DNA of 64,000 nucleotides from Prevotella sp. (GCA_017617615.1 JAFZVV010000022.1:1-64000), one strand, 5' to 3'; shown: positions 10,801 through 19,721, counted from the stretch's first letter. Notes: a model not told the origin generated them from the sequence alone. Numbers and translations are program-made.

Positions 10801-13624
10801 CTTCGTCACGGGTCTTGCCTTTGGCAATGACCTGCTGCCAACGCTCACCCAAGGCCTTATTGGTGGCAATGGCGAGGATGTCTTTGTTCAATGCAGGGGT
10901 CTTTGCCACGGCATCGGCAAACTGTTCTGCCCATTGTGCTCCGGCGGCGGTGCCGGGGATGGTCAGGCCATTGGTAGCACACAGCGACTGGATGGCGCTG
11001 ATGGCCTTTGGCAGCAACTGACTGAGTTGTGACAACAGCTGGGAGGTCTTCTGCTGGGCATCGTAGCTGGGGTCGGTGATGAGCAGTCCGTTGAGCGGGT
11101 TCTGGCCGGGCGCCCCCGTGATGGCAAAGACGGGTGCCAGTTCTGCCAGGGCACGTTCTGCGTCGGCTATGCGCTGCACGTCGATGCCGTTGATGAAGGC
11201 AGGTGCAGGGGCTATGGCATCTTCGCTCTTGATGGCGGTATAGCGCGAGATATATTCATAGAGCGACATTCCTGATGGCTGTGGGGTATGCAGCAGGTTC
11301 ACGTAAGTGATGAGATGCTTGCGCTGCTCGAAGAGCGCTTGCGACTCTTGCTCATATTCCTGGGGCGATTTCAGACGGGTGATTTCCAGGGCTTGGTTCA
11401 ATTGTCCCAACAGGTGTCCCTTCGTCATCTTGTTCGAGTGCATCTCCAGGCAGAATGGATCGAGGCCAATCTTGGCCAGACGTTTCTGAACTACCTCAAG
11501 GGCGGCCATCTTCTCTGCCACGAACAGCACGCGGCGCCCGTTGTAAAGGGCGTTGGCTATCATGTTGGTGATGGTCTGGCTCTTGCCGGTGCCCGGAGGA
11601 CCATAGAGGATGAAACTGCGACCCTCGCCCGACTCAATCACGGCCTCCAGTTGCGAGGAGTCCACATCCATGGGGATGGCATATTGACCGGGAGCGATGC
11701 TGCTGTCTACCTGGCGTGTATCGGTGGTCGAACCGTCGGTGACGTTCACCAACCGTTTCTGTATCAGGCTCTCCACTACGGGGTTCTGGCGCATCTTGTC
11801 GGCATTGTTGTGGATGTCGTTCCACATCACGAACTTGCTGAACGAGAAGAGGCCGAGCAGGCTCTCCTCCACCACGTCCCAGCGGGTATTGTCCTTGATG
11901 GCTACCCGCACTCTGGAAAAGACCTCGCGCACATCGATGCCCGACTCATCGACAGGCAAGGGGTTCACGCCGGTGATGTTGATGTCGTATTGCTGTTTCA
12001 TCATCTCCACAAGGGTCGTGTTGAAGGTGATGTCTTCCTCTCTCATGCGTAGCACGTAGTTGTTGCCGCTCTTCTTCACGATGTCTACGGGCTCGAGGAG
12101 CAATGGGGCAAAACGGGGTTTCACGCTCTTGTCGGTCTCATACCATTTCAGCAGTCCAAGGACCAGGAATAGGGTATTGGCACCATTTTCTTCCAAAGCC
12201 GTGCGTGATGCGCGGAAGAGGTTTTTCAGACCGGTCTTCAGCTCGTCTTCTCTCCAGAAACTGATCATCTGCTTATGCTGCAGGCCTTCGATGACGAACT
12301 GCTCCAATTCCTCGCGGTGCAGGCGTGAGTCATATATACCCGACTCGTCGGGAGCAATGTCTTTTTTCAGTGGCGAGGGGAGGATGCTGAAGTCTTCCTT
12401 CGCCTGGAGATAGTCTTCCAACTTGTCGATGTTGAATGATACAAAAGGAATCACACGCTTGCCTGTGCGCAGGTTGAGTAGGTTGTTGCGCAGCGAGAAG
12501 TCCAGGAGTTTGCGCTCCCAAATCTGCTGACGGGTGAGTTTGCGCTCCGTTTCATCGTCTACCTGGTATTGGCGCAGTTCGCGCACCTCGTCGGTGACGT
12601 TGTTGTGGGCTATGCCTTCCTGGTCGACTTGTTTTTCTGATGTGGGTATCGGACGTACACCGTTAAGGCGGCACGTCTTCACGTCGATGGCGGTTACGAA
12701 TTCATTGGGCTTGTTGTGTATCATGTCTTCGGCAGCCGTCACGGCCTGCTCGAACGACACGTTGTCTTGGGTGAGCATCGTGGTCTCCACGAGCACCATC
12801 TCGCTGATGCCGTCGGCCACCGACTTGTTGAGGAAACTCACGTCATCACAGATAATCTGGGGGTAGCGCTTGTCAACCAACCAGCATCCCAGCATCATGT
12901 GCCCCTTGGTGAATACCAAGAGCGTGTTCAGGCCTATGCCTTCCAGACACGACGCCATCAGCAAGGCGAGGTCGGCACAGGTTCCCGTCTTTTGGCTCAG
13001 TACCTCGTCGGCGAGCCGGATGCGCTGGCCCGCTTTTTCGAAACTGGGGGGAAGAGTGATATACACGATGCCTTGTTCGCGCAGTGCCTCATATACCGAG
13101 GCTACCATCGCGCGCACACGGTTGTGGTCCTGGGTCTGGTATTCGTCGAGCGACGGCGAGCCGGTGAGGCGCTCCAGATGCTTTGCCGCAGCCAGTTTCA
13201 CGGCATTGAGCGACGGTGAATTGGGGATGACGAAGGCAGCGGTGGTCTCTGGCATCTCGTTCAGGCCAGTCCACTCGTTGAAGGCGAGCAAGCGGATGGG
13301 GTAGGTGTGGGTGAATGCTTCCTGCCCGCTCACTTCTACCGAGAGGGTGAATTGTGTGGACGTGCTCTCGGTGAGTTCGCGCAATTTTCCGGCATCGGGT
13401 GTGATGCTCAGTTGCTCGGCCGACACGGTGGCACCATGGGGCACGAGGTCGATATGGCTCTCCGAAGGGATGAGCATCTCGCCGTTGATGCGTACGATGA
13501 TGTCGCGCCAGTCGTCTTCGCTGTCGTTGGTCAGTTCACAGACGCGGAGGCATTTGTAGCCATTGCTCCATATGGCATAGTTGAGGTTCTTCAGATAGTC
13601 GATGCGGATGTTTTGGTCGGTCAT
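7835..13624 (-). CDS. giant transglutaminase-like / SF1 helicase (DUF4011) / REase / DUF3320 protein
   Basis: A single open frame of 1929 residues. The N-terminal part (about 190-265) carries a transglutaminase-like triad: Cys216 in GTCADLALLMASCL, His242 in KGHMMLGCWLV, Asp260/261 in IICDD. A DUF4011-type SF1 helicase follows, with Walker A GPPGTGKS (675-682), Walker B FDEASQMPTSEA near 1284, VVGDPKQMPPTS, and the late motif RRLNVAVSRARYEM. Around 1560-1680 is a Vsr/MTES_1575-like nuclease with VDLAIIDP and LLGITCDGSNYY. The C-terminus (about 1780-1929) fits DUF3320. Proteins of this architecture are scattered among bacteria and are suspected in defence against foreign DNA, but I know of no defined reaction. 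The start ATG is at 13624, 62 bases after the radical SAM gene. Every catalytic motif I looked for is intact. Confidence 0.88.
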   Translation of the reverse strand: MTDQNIRIDYLKNLNYAIWSNGYKCLRVCELTNDSEDDWRDIIVRINGEMLIPSESHIDLVPHGATVSAEQLSITPDAGKLRELTESTSTQFTLSVEVSGQEAFTHTYPIRLLAFNEWTGLNEMPETTAAFVIPNSPSLNAVKLAAAKHLERLTGSPSLDEYQTQDHNRVRAMVASVYEALREQGIVYITLPPSFEKAGQRIRLADEVLSQKTGTCADLALLMASCLEGIGLNTLLVFTKGHMMLGCWLVDKRYPQIICDDVSFLNKSVADGISEMVLVETTMLTQDNVSFEQAVTAAEDMIHNKPNEFVTAIDVKTCRLNGVRPIPTSEKQVDQEGIAHNNVTDEVRELRQYQVDDETERKLTRQQIWERKLLDFSLRNNLLNLRTGKRVIPFVSFNIDKLEDYLQAKEDFSILPSPLKKDIAPDESGIYDSRLHREELEQFVIEGLQHKQMISFWREDELKTGLKNLFRASRTALEENGANTLFLVLGLLKWYETDKSVKPRFAPLLLEPVDIVKKSGNNYVLRMREEDITFNTTLVEMMKQQYDINITGVNPLPVDESGIDVREVFSRVRVAIKDNTRWDVVEESLLGLFSFSKFVMWNDIHNNADKMRQNPVVESLIQKRLVNVTDGSTTDTRQVDSSIAPGQYAIPMDVDSSQLEAVIESGEGRSFILYGPPGTGKSQTITNMIANALYNGRRVLFVAEKMAALEVVQKRLAKIGLDPFCLEMHSNKMTKGHLLGQLNQALEITRLKSPQEYEQESQALFEQRKHLITYVNLLHTPQPSGMSLYEYISRYTAIKSEDAIAPAPAFINGIDVQRIADAERALAELAPVFAITGAPGQNPLNGLLITDPSYDAQQKTSQLLSQLSQLLPKAISAIQSLCATNGLTIPGTAAGAQWAEQFADAVAKTPALNKDILAIATNKALGERWQQVIAKGKTRDEARAALSRDYAPGILQVDAKKLATDWNTACDKWFLPRIFAKKGVVKSLKGLSANVTSDNMPTLISQLQQCQQLSGEIAPHQAELTRIFGALATPGNEQWQKMEESLRQASGIQAMMQQTDAPAAYVPPVDRDATLALDLSAVRQVNSLLRGAVNYCALSPKVTLDTVVERLPQWQVNISQSRDWSQWCLRRRQLLTQHLAPVVDYLEQGHDQAEACDAMLRGLYKKLSMDIIDKDPELQVFNGLIFEEKIAHYRDKAKQFQELTKKALYCTLASRIPSLTIEASHSSEIGTLKRMIASGGRGTTIRHIIDQIPTLLPKLCPCMLMSPISVAQFIDLDQEKFDIVVFDEASQMPTSEAIGAIARGKALIVVGDPKQMPPTSFFITTNVDESEAENDDMESILDDCITLSFPDHYLTWHYRSRHESLIAFSNSQYYDGKLFTFPSVDDRASKVSLVNIDGTYDMGKTRCNRAEADAIVKEVVRRLRDPELSKRSIGIVSFSKVQQDLIEDILVDELGKDPQLERKAYDCEEPIFIKNLENVQGDERDVILFSVGYGPDKSGKVSMNFGPLNNQGGERRLNVAVSRARYEMIVFSTLRAEQIDLNRSQAKGVEGLKRFLEFAKSGRMPVSSAQIDDQVNTTMVDSIASELRAHGYQVDTRVGRSRFKVDLAIIDPKHTDRYLLGITCDGSNYYETKTERDREICQPGVLQGLGWKLMRVWTIDWFLNREKVLDRILDQLDSLSGDKTTPTIAGTNAEKKQAPAPQPLMSGQAKSSAPTSAGVSDEESGQMKKLSSIPFAVSEDDLLEIKNDMEQDYVRADIPIKLQNATQEAVSLHRRQIAADLQTIIAREQPVTYSYLQGRIRQIYGQSRMTDRLKHIIDTEVSKSYIDPSSAPDDPTIWMDAKSAQGYKNYRKANGREPEQIPTREIKNLLRMAVSQQLSLSHEDLLRQAAKLLGFARRTPRIDAAVNRAVDQLCNERFMTCQGGTVTMC

Positions 13625-13686
13625 AGTACTTGTAATAGGGGGTGGTTATTGTTGGGGTTAGTGGATTCTCTTTTGTTGGGATGTCC

Positions 13687-14466
13687 TCAGTACGAGGCGC
13701 TGCAGGCAATGCCTTCAGCCAGCACAAGGTCGCGGATGCGGTCCAACTCCGCATGTCTGGCTTTTTCGAGTCCGGTGAGCGGGGTCTCACGGTCGATGGT
13801 GTAGATCATCACCTCGCGGGGAGCGATGTATTTCACTGCGGCGAGCCAGGGAAGCACATAGCGGTCGGTAGTGTTGTCCACACTGCCGTTGTCGGTCATG
13901 CCTTTCATGAACATGGTCTGTATCACTACGTGGCCTTCAAAGCGACGCAAGTCTTCTACTATCGCCTCCACGTCGTAGTGTGGCTGTGTCGGTCGGTCCA
14001 CACGGCGGATATAGTCGGCATCCACGGTGTCGAGTTTCTGGATGTTGTTGTCTATCTTCATCAGCGCCTGCCTTACCGTTTCACGGTGGATGAACGTGGC
14101 GTTGCTCAGCACCGATACCTTGGCAGATGGCGCAAGCTCATCGCGCAGGGCTATGGTGTCGTCGATGATACCGGAAAAATCGGGATGGGCGGTGGGCTCT
14201 CCGTTGCCGGCAAAAGTCAGCACGTCGGGATGCTCACCCCGCGAAGCCATTGATATCAGGGTTTCCCGCAGCCTTGTCTTCACTTGTTCACGTGTAGGAC
14301 GTCCTTGTTTCGGTCGGTGGCTGCCGTTGAGGCCACACTCGCAGTAGATGCAGTCGAACGTGCATATCTTGCCGTCGCCGGGCATCAGGTTGATGCCAAG
14401 CGATATGCCAAGCCGGCGGCTATGCACCGGACCGAAGATGGGCGAGGGATAGATGATTGTGCTCAT
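13687..14466 (-). CDS. radical SAM protein (COG0731-like)
   Basis: 259 residues. It has the radical SAM cluster CTFDCIYC (CxxxCxxC, about residues 35-42) followed by ECG, and TFAGNGEPTAHPDF in the position of the GGE-type SAM-binding motif. The overall look is that of the COG0731 group, related to wyosine/MoaA-like radical SAM enzymes and often annotated only as radical SAM protein. The substrate is unknown. It has its own promoter at 14523 and lies upstream of, and in line with, the helicase-nuclease gene. Whether the two work together is open; the pairing may be accidental. Confidence 0.85.
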   Translation of the reverse strand: MSTIIYPSPIFGPVHSRRLGISLGINLMPGDGKICTFDCIYCECGLNGSHRPKQGRPTREQVKTRLRETLISMASRGEHPDVLTFAGNGEPTAHPDFSGIIDDTIALRDELAPSAKVSVLSNATFIHRETVRQALMKIDNNIQKLDTVDADYIRRVDRPTQPHYDVEAIVEDLRRFEGHVVIQTMFMKGMTDNGSVDNTTDRYVLPWLAAVKYIAPREVMIYTIDRETPLTGLEKARHAELDRIRDLVLAEGIACSASY

Positions 14467-14522
14467 TGTCGTTTCTTTCTTCTTGTTCTTCCGAACCGTA
14501 GCCTGTTTTCGCCACTTAGTGG

Positions 14523-14530
14523 CAAAGATA
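14523..14530 (-). promoter_or_regulatory. -7 element TATCTTTG for the radical SAM gene
   Basis: CAAAGATA on the plus strand reads TATCTTTGCCAC on the minus strand, 57 bases before the radical SAM start. It is part of a divergent promoter region with the plus element at 14626. Confidence 0.75.
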
Positions 14531-14625
14531 GTGAAAAAGCCCGTTACTGCAATAAAAAAAAGAAAGATTTCAGATTACACCGCGTTAATTGTCGTTAAAG
14601 AGTTGTAATGCCACTGAAAATTTAG

Positions 14626-14633
14626 TATATTTG
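14626..14633 (+). promoter_or_regulatory. -7 element TATATTTG for the ftsX-uppP-truB-queA-folK run
   Basis: TATATTTGCACC with a TTG at 14603-14605, 20 bases upstream, which fits the -33/-7 spacing of Bacteroidota promoters. The next stop-free coding unit on this strand is ftsX. Confidence 0.8.
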
Positions 14634-14745
14634 CACCTAATTTTGTGCAAGGGTAGGATAGGGCGCTTCCAGCTTGTCAGGAGAGATGGCAGAAGCACAG
14701 CCTGCCCTAAATAATAATGTAGATTGCAATTTACATTTCAGGAAA

Positions 14746-15624
14746 ATGGGAAAGAATAAGAACAAGACCCGCAATCGCCAAGGATTGCAGGTGTTTACTT
14801 TGTGCATTAGCACGGCCATGGTGTTGATACTCTTGGGCATGGTGGTACTCTCGGTGTTCACTGCCCGGAACTTGTCGGCGTATGTCAAGCAAAACCTCAC
14901 GGTGACCATGCTGCTCGGCGAGGATGTCACCGACCCGGAGGCACAACAACTCTGCGACAAGCTCATCACAAAATCCTACATCAATAAGCTGGAGTATATC
15001 AGCAAGGAACAGGTGCTCGAAGAACAGAAAGAGGTGCTTGGGACCGACCCGTCTGAGTTTACGGGAGCCAACCCCTTCAGTTCGCAAATCGAGTTCCAGC
15101 TCAATGCCGATTATGCCACCAACGACTCTCTGAAATGGATTTCGGACGAGCTGACGAAAATCCCGTCAGTCACGGAGATAAGGTATCCGGAAGACCTTGT
15201 GGAGAGCGTGAACAGGACATTGAAGAAAATCAGCATCGTGTTGCTCATCCTTGCCGCACTGTTGCTCATCGTTTCCTTCGTGCTCATCAACAACACTGTG
15301 AAACTGGGTATCTATGCCCGCCGTTTCAATATCCACACCATGAAACTCGTGGGTGCCTCATGGGGCTTCATTCGCAGGCCATTCATCAAACAGGCCATTG
15401 TCCTGGGTATTGTGGCTGCCCTCATCGCGCTCGTCGTCCTTGGTGTCGGCTTGTATTTCCTCTTCCAGTTCGACCCCGAGGTGAAGGAGGTGCTCACCTG
15501 GCAGGTAGTGGCGATCACCGGCATTGCCGTGCTCCTCGCCGGCATCCTTATCACCACCTTCTGCTCATGGCTTTCGGTGAACAGTTTCCTCAAGATGAAG
15601 GCAGGCGAACTATACAAGATTTAG
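14746..15624 (+). CDS. ftsX: cell-division permease FtsX
   Basis: 292 residues from ATG 14746 (MGKNKNKTRNRQGLQ), chosen because the family starts this way. An in-frame upstream TTG at 14674 would add 24 residues of no family-like character. One transmembrane helix lies near residues 20-45, followed by an extracytoplasmic domain (KQNLTVTMLLGEDV) and three C-terminal helices; the cytoplasmic loop contains RRFNIHTMKLVGAS. This is the four-helix FtsX layout. FtsX pairs with the ATPase FtsE to control peptidoglycan hydrolases at the septum; ftsE is not in this window. DUF3098, uppP, truB, queA and folK follow in the same direction. Confidence 0.93.
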   Translation: MGKNKNKTRNRQGLQVFTLCISTAMVLILLGMVVLSVFTARNLSAYVKQNLTVTMLLGEDVTDPEAQQLCDKLITKSYINKLEYISKEQVLEEQKEVLGTDPSEFTGANPFSSQIEFQLNADYATNDSLKWISDELTKIPSVTEIRYPEDLVESVNRTLKKISIVLLILAALLLIVSFVLINNTVKLGIYARRFNIHTMKLVGASWGFIRRPFIKQAIVLGIVAALIALVVLGVGLYFLFQFDPEVKEVLTWQVVAITGIAVLLAGILITTFCSWLSVNSFLKMKAGELYKI

Positions 15625-15645
15625 TAACAACTCACTTTTTTCATT

Positions 15646-15918
15646 ATGAAGGACAAGAGAAACTTGGCTTTCGGACGGATGAATTTCATCCTCCTCACCA
15701 TTGGGATGGTTGTGGTCATCCTGGGATTCCTGCTCATGAGTGGGGCAGGGTCAAACGAAAGCACTTTCAACCCCGACATCTTCAGTGCCATGCGTATCAA
15801 GGTGGCACCTGTGGTCTGCTTCATCGGATTCGTATCCATGGTCTTTGGGGTGATGTACCGTGCAAAAGATAAAGAGAACGAGATTGCCGAAAACAACAAG
15901 AAGGAGGTCGTGAAATGA
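15646..15918 (+). CDS. DUF3098 family small membrane protein
   Basis: 90 residues with two transmembrane helices ([20 protein letters not shown] and [20 protein letters not shown]) joined by the motif [18 protein letters not shown]. This is the DUF3098 family that follows ftsX in many Bacteroidota genomes. Function unknown; the constant position suggests a role near division or envelope assembly. Its last four bases (ATGA) overlap the uppP start, so the two are probably translationally coupled. Confidence 0.88.
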   Translation: MKDKRNLAFGRMNFILLTIGMVVVILGFLLMSGAGSNESTFNPDIFSAMRIKVAPVVCFIGFVSMVFGVMYRAKDKENEIAENNKKEVVK

Positions 15919-16718
15919 ACGACTGGCAGGCATTGCTCCTTGGGCTCTTGCAAGGACTGACTGAATATCTCCCCGTCTCCAGCAGTGGACATCTCACCAT
16001 TTGTTCCTCGTTGTTTGGTATCGACGGTGAGGAGAACCTCACTTTCACCGTTGCCGTGCATGTGGCAACAGTGCTTTCCACACTCGTTATCTTATGGAAA
16101 GAGGTGGCATGGCTGTTTAAGGGGCTGGCCAAGATGCAATGGAATGATGAAGCCCGTTATGCCGTCAATATCCTCATCTCGATGATTCCCGTGGGTATTG
16201 TGGGTGTGTTTTTCAAGGATTATGTGGAAGAAATTTTCGGTTCGGGACTGGCCATTGTGGGAGCCATGCTGTTGGTTACCGCCATGTTGCTGGCTTTCTC
16301 CTATTATGCTAAGCCTCGACAGAAGAAGAATATATCGATGAAGGACGCTTTCATCATCGGATTGGCACAAGCCGCTGCCGTCATGCCGGGACTGTCACGG
16401 TCGGGTTCTACCATTGCCACCGGATTGCTCCTGGGCAACAAGAAAGAGTCGCTGGCACAGTTCTCCTTCCTCATGGTCATCCCACCCATCCTCGGCGAGG
16501 CTCTCCTCGACGTCATGAAGGCCATTAAGGGTGGGGCAGAGGCTGCTGTGGGCGACATCTCTCTGTCGGCTTTGGCTATAGGATTTGCTGCGGCATTCAT
16601 CGCAGGGTGCTTCGCATGCAAATGGATGATTGATATCGTGAAACGTGGCAAACTGATCTATTTCGCCATCTATTGCGCGATAGTGGGCGTGGCCACGCTC
16701 ATCTGGTCGTTCTTCTAA
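15915..16718 (+). CDS. uppP: undecaprenyl-diphosphatase UppP/BacA
   Basis: 267 residues, the standard length. Both family motifs are present: [13 protein letters not shown] near residue 17 and [15 protein letters not shown] near 155, which together form the active site. Seven to eight hydrophobic helices are visible. It recycles the undecaprenyl-phosphate carrier used for peptidoglycan and surface glycan assembly and can give bacitracin resistance when expressed strongly. The start overlaps DUF3098 by four bases and truB follows after 4 bases. Confidence 0.96.
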   Translation: MNDWQALLLGLLQGLTEYLPVSSSGHLTICSSLFGIDGEENLTFTVAVHVATVLSTLVILWKEVAWLFKGLAKMQWNDEARYAVNILISMIPVGIVGVFFKDYVEEIFGSGLAIVGAMLLVTAMLLAFSYYAKPRQKKNISMKDAFIIGLAQAAAVMPGLSRSGSTIATGLLLGNKKESLAQFSFLMVIPPILGEALLDVMKAIKGGAEAAVGDISLSALAIGFAAAFIAGCFACKWMIDIVKRGKLIYFAIYCAIVGVATLIWSFF

Positions 16719-16722
16719 ACCT

Positions 16723-17421
16723 ATGGATTTCAACGAAGGTGTGGTCATCGCCATCGACAAGCCCTACCGCATGTCGAGTTTCGGGGCTTTGGCACATGTC
16801 AGATACCTCATCTCACGGCGATTGGGTGTGAAGCGGGTGAAAATCGGCCACGCCGGCACGCTCGACCCGTTGGCTACCGGAGTATTGCTCCTCTGCACGG
16901 GAAGGGCCACCAAGCAAATCGCCCAGCTGCAGGCCGATACCAAGGAATATGTGGCTACACTGCAGTTAGGTGCCACCACCGCCAGCTACGACAGGGAACA
17001 TACGGTAAACTTCACGTACCCTACACGACATATCACACGCCAGAAGGTGGAACAGGTCCTGCAGCGTTTCGTGGGCGATATCATGCAGGTACCACCGGAG
17101 TTCTCGGCATGCAAGGTAGATGGGAAAAGGGCCTATTCGCTCATGCGCAAGGGGAAAGAGGTAGAACTGAAAGCCAAGCCCCTCCATATCGACGAGATAC
17201 AACTGCTCGACTTCTCGCCCGAAGACATGACGCTCACCATCAGGGTGGTCTGCGGGAAAGGCACATATATCAGGGCGTTGGCAAGGGATATCGGAAAGGA
17301 ACTGCATAGCGGAGCGTTCCTCACCGCGCTGCGACGGACAAGGGTAGGACAATACCATGTAGACGAGGCAGTCAATATGGACGACTTCCCCCAGTGGCTC
17401 GACAATGCACTCAATCAATGA
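16723..17421 (+). CDS. truB: tRNA pseudouridine-55 synthase TruB
   Basis: 232 residues. The catalytic motif GHAGTLDPLATG carries the nucleophile Asp48, preceded by the N-terminal segment IDKPYRMSSFGAL. It lacks the long C-terminal PUA extension of the E. coli enzyme, as usual in Bacteroidota. It isomerises U55 in the T-loop of tRNAs. It lies 4 bases behind uppP and 32 before queA; truB and queA are often neighbours in this phylum. Confidence 0.95.
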   Translation: MDFNEGVVIAIDKPYRMSSFGALAHVRYLISRRLGVKRVKIGHAGTLDPLATGVLLLCTGRATKQIAQLQADTKEYVATLQLGATTASYDREHTVNFTYPTRHITRQKVEQVLQRFVGDIMQVPPEFSACKVDGKRAYSLMRKGKEVELKAKPLHIDEIQLLDFSPEDMTLTIRVVCGKGTYIRALARDIGKELHSGAFLTALRRTRVGQYHVDEAVNMDDFPQWLDNALNQ

Positions 17422-17453
17422 AAAGTTTATTCCAATTTAAGGAGTTTCTATAA

Positions 17454-18638
17454 ATGAAATTATCACAATTCAAGTTCAAGCTTCCTGAAGAGCAAATAGC
17501 GCTCTATCCTTCATTCCATCGCGATGAGTGCAGGATGATGGTGCTACACCGTAAGTCCAATCGCATCGATATGTTTCGTACCGATGAGGAGGGAAATCCT
17601 TTGAAAAACGAAGACGGCTCACCAGTATACATCGAGTTCCGCAATCTCATCGACTATTTCGACGAGGGTGATGCCTTTGTCTTCAACGACACGAAGGTGT
17701 TCCCTGCACGACTCTATGGGACGAAGGAGAAGACAGACGCGAAGATAGAGGTGTTCCTGCTCAGGGAACTCAACGAGAGTCTACGCCTGTGGGACGTGCT
17801 CGTAGAGCCGGCAAGGAAAATCCGCATCGGAAACAAACTCTTCTTCGATGATAGTGGCACAATGGTGGCCGAGGTCATCGACAATACCACAAGCCGTGGA
17901 CGTACGCTCAGGTTCCTCTACGACTGTCCTCACGACAAGTTCAAGCGCGAACTCTATGCCTTGGGGTCGGCACCGCTGCCCCATTATATCATCGACCACG
18001 AGAAGGAAGAAGAGGTGGCCGATGAGAACGACCCGTCGAAAGTGAAGACGGTGCGCGTGAAAGACCGTCCGGTGTTGCCCGAAGACATGGAAAACTTCCA
18101 GTGCATCTATGCCAAGAACGAGGGTGCCGTCACTGCGCCGGCATCAGGACTGCACTTCAGCCGTGAGCTGATGAAGCGTATGGAAATCAAGGGCATCGAC
18201 TTTGCCTTCGTGACGCTCCACTGCGCTTTGGGATGCTTCCATAACATCGAGGTGGAAGACCTCACCAAGCACAAGATGGATTCCGAGCAGATGTTCATCG
18301 AGAAAGAGGCGTGCGAGGTGGTCAACCGTGCCAAGTACAACGGGAAACGCATCTGTGCGGTGGGCACGACAGTGGCTAAGGCCACCGAGACTGCTGTGGG
18401 CACCGACGGACAACTCAAGGAGTATGAGGGATGGACAAACAAGTTCATCTTCCCGCCCTATGATTTCGTGCTGGCCAACTCGATGGTCTGCAACTTCTAC
18501 CACCCGCTCTCCACGCTCCTCATGTCGGCATGCGCATTCGGAGGATACGACCTGGTCATGGAGGCTTACCAGAAAGCCATAGACAATGGTTATCGCTTCG
18601 GATGCTTCGGCGATGCCATGCTTATCCTCGATGACTGA
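17454..18638 (+). CDS. queA: S-adenosylmethionine:tRNA ribosyltransferase-isomerase QueA
   Basis: 394 residues. Characteristic segments are [25 protein letters not shown] near residue 164, [13 protein letters not shown] and [15 protein letters not shown]. It makes epoxyqueuosine in the wobble position of GUN-anticodon tRNAs, the penultimate step of queuosine synthesis. It is longer than the ~345-residue proteobacterial enzyme, with extra acidic and lysine-rich stretches after residue 180 ([20 protein letters not shown]). The stop overlaps the folK start by 8 bases. Confidence 0.95.
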   Translation: MKLSQFKFKLPEEQIALYPSFHRDECRMMVLHRKSNRIDMFRTDEEGNPLKNEDGSPVYIEFRNLIDYFDEGDAFVFNDTKVFPARLYGTKEKTDAKIEVFLLRELNESLRLWDVLVEPARKIRIGNKLFFDDSGTMVAEVIDNTTSRGRTLRFLYDCPHDKFKRELYALGSAPLPHYIIDHEKEEEVADENDPSKVKTVRVKDRPVLPEDMENFQCIYAKNEGAVTAPASGLHFSRELMKRMEIKGIDFAFVTLHCALGCFHNIEVEDLTKHKMDSEQMFIEKEACEVVNRAKYNGKRICAVGTTVAKATETAVGTDGQLKEYEGWTNKFIFPPYDFVLANSMVCNFYHPLSTLLMSACAFGGYDLVMEAYQKAIDNGYRFGCFGDAMLILDD

Positions 18639-19089
18639 GACACATGTGACATACCTGGGCCTGGGCACGAATATTGGCGACAAGGAGGCCAATATCCGTA
18701 TTGCCCTGGAAAAGATACAAGAGTCGGTTGGCGACATCGTGCGCCAATCGACTCTCTATGTTTCCGAACCATGGGGATTCGAGTCCGAAAACCTCTTCGT
18801 CAACACCGTGGCTTGCGTGCACACGGCCCTTTCGCCGCGGCAGTTGCTCAGCGCCACACAGCGCATCGAGAAGCAGATGGGACGGAAACGCAAGTCGCGC
18901 AACGGCGTCTATCACGACCGTGTCATCGACATCGACATCCTCCTCTACGACGACCTCCACATCTCCTTGCCCGACCTCGTCATCCCGCATCCGCTCATGC
19001 GACAGCGCGACTTCGTCATGATACCGCTCCGCGAGATTCTGGAACCCTCAGATTGTTCCGATTGCTCAGCACCTTCCGACCGACAATAA
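18631..19089 (+). CDS. folK: folate pyrophosphokinase FolK
   Basis: 152 residues from ATG 18631, inside the last codons of queA; translation from further upstream would only read queA in another frame. The motifs [29 protein letters not shown] and [15 protein letters not shown] are those of 6-hydroxymethyl-7,8-dihydropterin pyrophosphokinase, which transfers pyrophosphate from ATP in folate synthesis. The DIDILLYDD aspartates bind Mg-ATP. It is last in the ftsX-folK run and ends right before a hairpin shared with the converging rpsO. Confidence 0.94.
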   Translation: MTETHVTYLGLGTNIGDKEANIRIALEKIQESVGDIVRQSTLYVSEPWGFESENLFVNTVACVHTALSPRQLLSATQRIEKQMGRKRKSRNGVYHDRVIDIDILLYDDLHISLPDLVIPHPLMRQRDFVMIPLREILEPSDCSDCSAPSDRQ

Positions 19090-19119
19090 AAAATCCCCAC
19101 AAGGCATTGCCTTGAGGGG
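19087..19119 (-). terminator. intrinsic terminator of rpsO
   Basis: Read on the minus strand this is CCCCTCAAGGC, a loop and GCCTTGTGGGG followed by ATTTTTT. It ends the rpsO transcript and probably also slows the converging folK transcript. Confidence 0.85.
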
Positions 19120-19144
19120 ACCAAGATCTTTTGCGCTGCTGAGA

Positions 19145-19414
19145 TTATCTGCGCAGACCAAGTGCCTTGATGATGGCACGATAGCGCTCGATGTCGCGGT
19201 CGTACAGATAGTTCAGAAGAGCACGGCGTTTTCCTACCAACTGGGTCAGTGACCGTGCGGTAGTATAATCTTTACGGTTCTTTTTCAAGTGTTCCGTCAA
19301 ATGGGATATACGGTAGGAGAACAATGCTATCTGGGCTTCTGGTGAGCCAGTATCAGAGTTGGACTTTCCGTATTTTCCAAAGATCTCTTCTTTTTTTGCC
19401 TTGTCTAAATACAT
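19145..19414 (-). CDS. rpsO: 30S ribosomal protein S15
   Basis: 89 residues, full length, starting [19 protein letters not shown] and containing [20 protein letters not shown] and [16 protein letters not shown], all typical of S15. It binds the central domain of 16S rRNA and the h20-h21-h22 junction early in small-subunit assembly. It lies 57 bases behind a tRNA-Arg gene in the same direction. No separate TAnnTTTG element was found between them, so they may share a promoter. Confidence 0.97.
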   Translation of the reverse strand: MYLDKAKKEEIFGKYGKSNSDTGSPEAQIALFSYRISHLTEHLKKNRKDYTTARSLTQLVGKRRALLNYLYDRDIERYRAIIKALGLRR

Positions 19415-19471
19415 CTTGTTGTTGTTGATAAAATAGTGAATAAAAATAAATGATGGACGTTTCCATGTCCG

Positions 19472-19545
19472 TGATTCCGTTGGGGCTCGAACCCAAGACC
19501 TACTGCTTAGAAGGCAGTTGCTCTATCCAGCTGAGCTACGGAACC
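19472..19545 (-). tRNA. tRNA-Arg (anticodon TCT)
   Basis: On the minus strand the sequence folds as a cloverleaf: acceptor GGTTCCG with CGGAATC (one G-U pair), D-arm GCTCAGCTGGATAGAGC, anticodon stem ACTGC/GCAGT with loop CTTCTAA (anticodon TCT), and T-arm TTGGGTTCGAGCCCCAA. The discriminator base is A. CCA is not encoded. It reads AGA (and AGG by wobble). Confidence 0.97.
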
Positions 19546-19558
19546 TCCAAATCGGCTG

Positions 19559-19566
19559 CAAAATTA
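19559..19566 (-). promoter_or_regulatory. -7 element TAATTTTG for tRNA-Arg
   Basis: CAAAATTA on the plus strand reads TAATTTTGCAGC on the minus strand, 13 bases before the mature tRNA 5' end. The position fits transcription of the tRNA and possibly rpsO. Confidence 0.8.
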
Positions 19567-19651
19567 CTTCTTTTTTGGTTGATAACCAAATAATTTCCAG
19601 AATATTTCTTTTTGCTGAAAAGAGAATGTACCAAAATGAGGCTTTTCCCGT

Positions 19652-19721
19652 CTCAAACCTCAAACCTCAAACCTCAAATCTCAAACCTCAAATCTCAAAC
19701 CTCAAATCTCAAATCTCAAAC
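19652..19721. repeat. 7-bp tandem repeat abutting a stop codon
   Basis: Ten heptamers of the forms CTCAAAC and CTCAAAT, ending exactly at the stop codon of the minus-strand TPR protein gene. There is no hairpin, so it is not a terminator. It occupies most of the region downstream of that gene. Confidence 0.9.
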
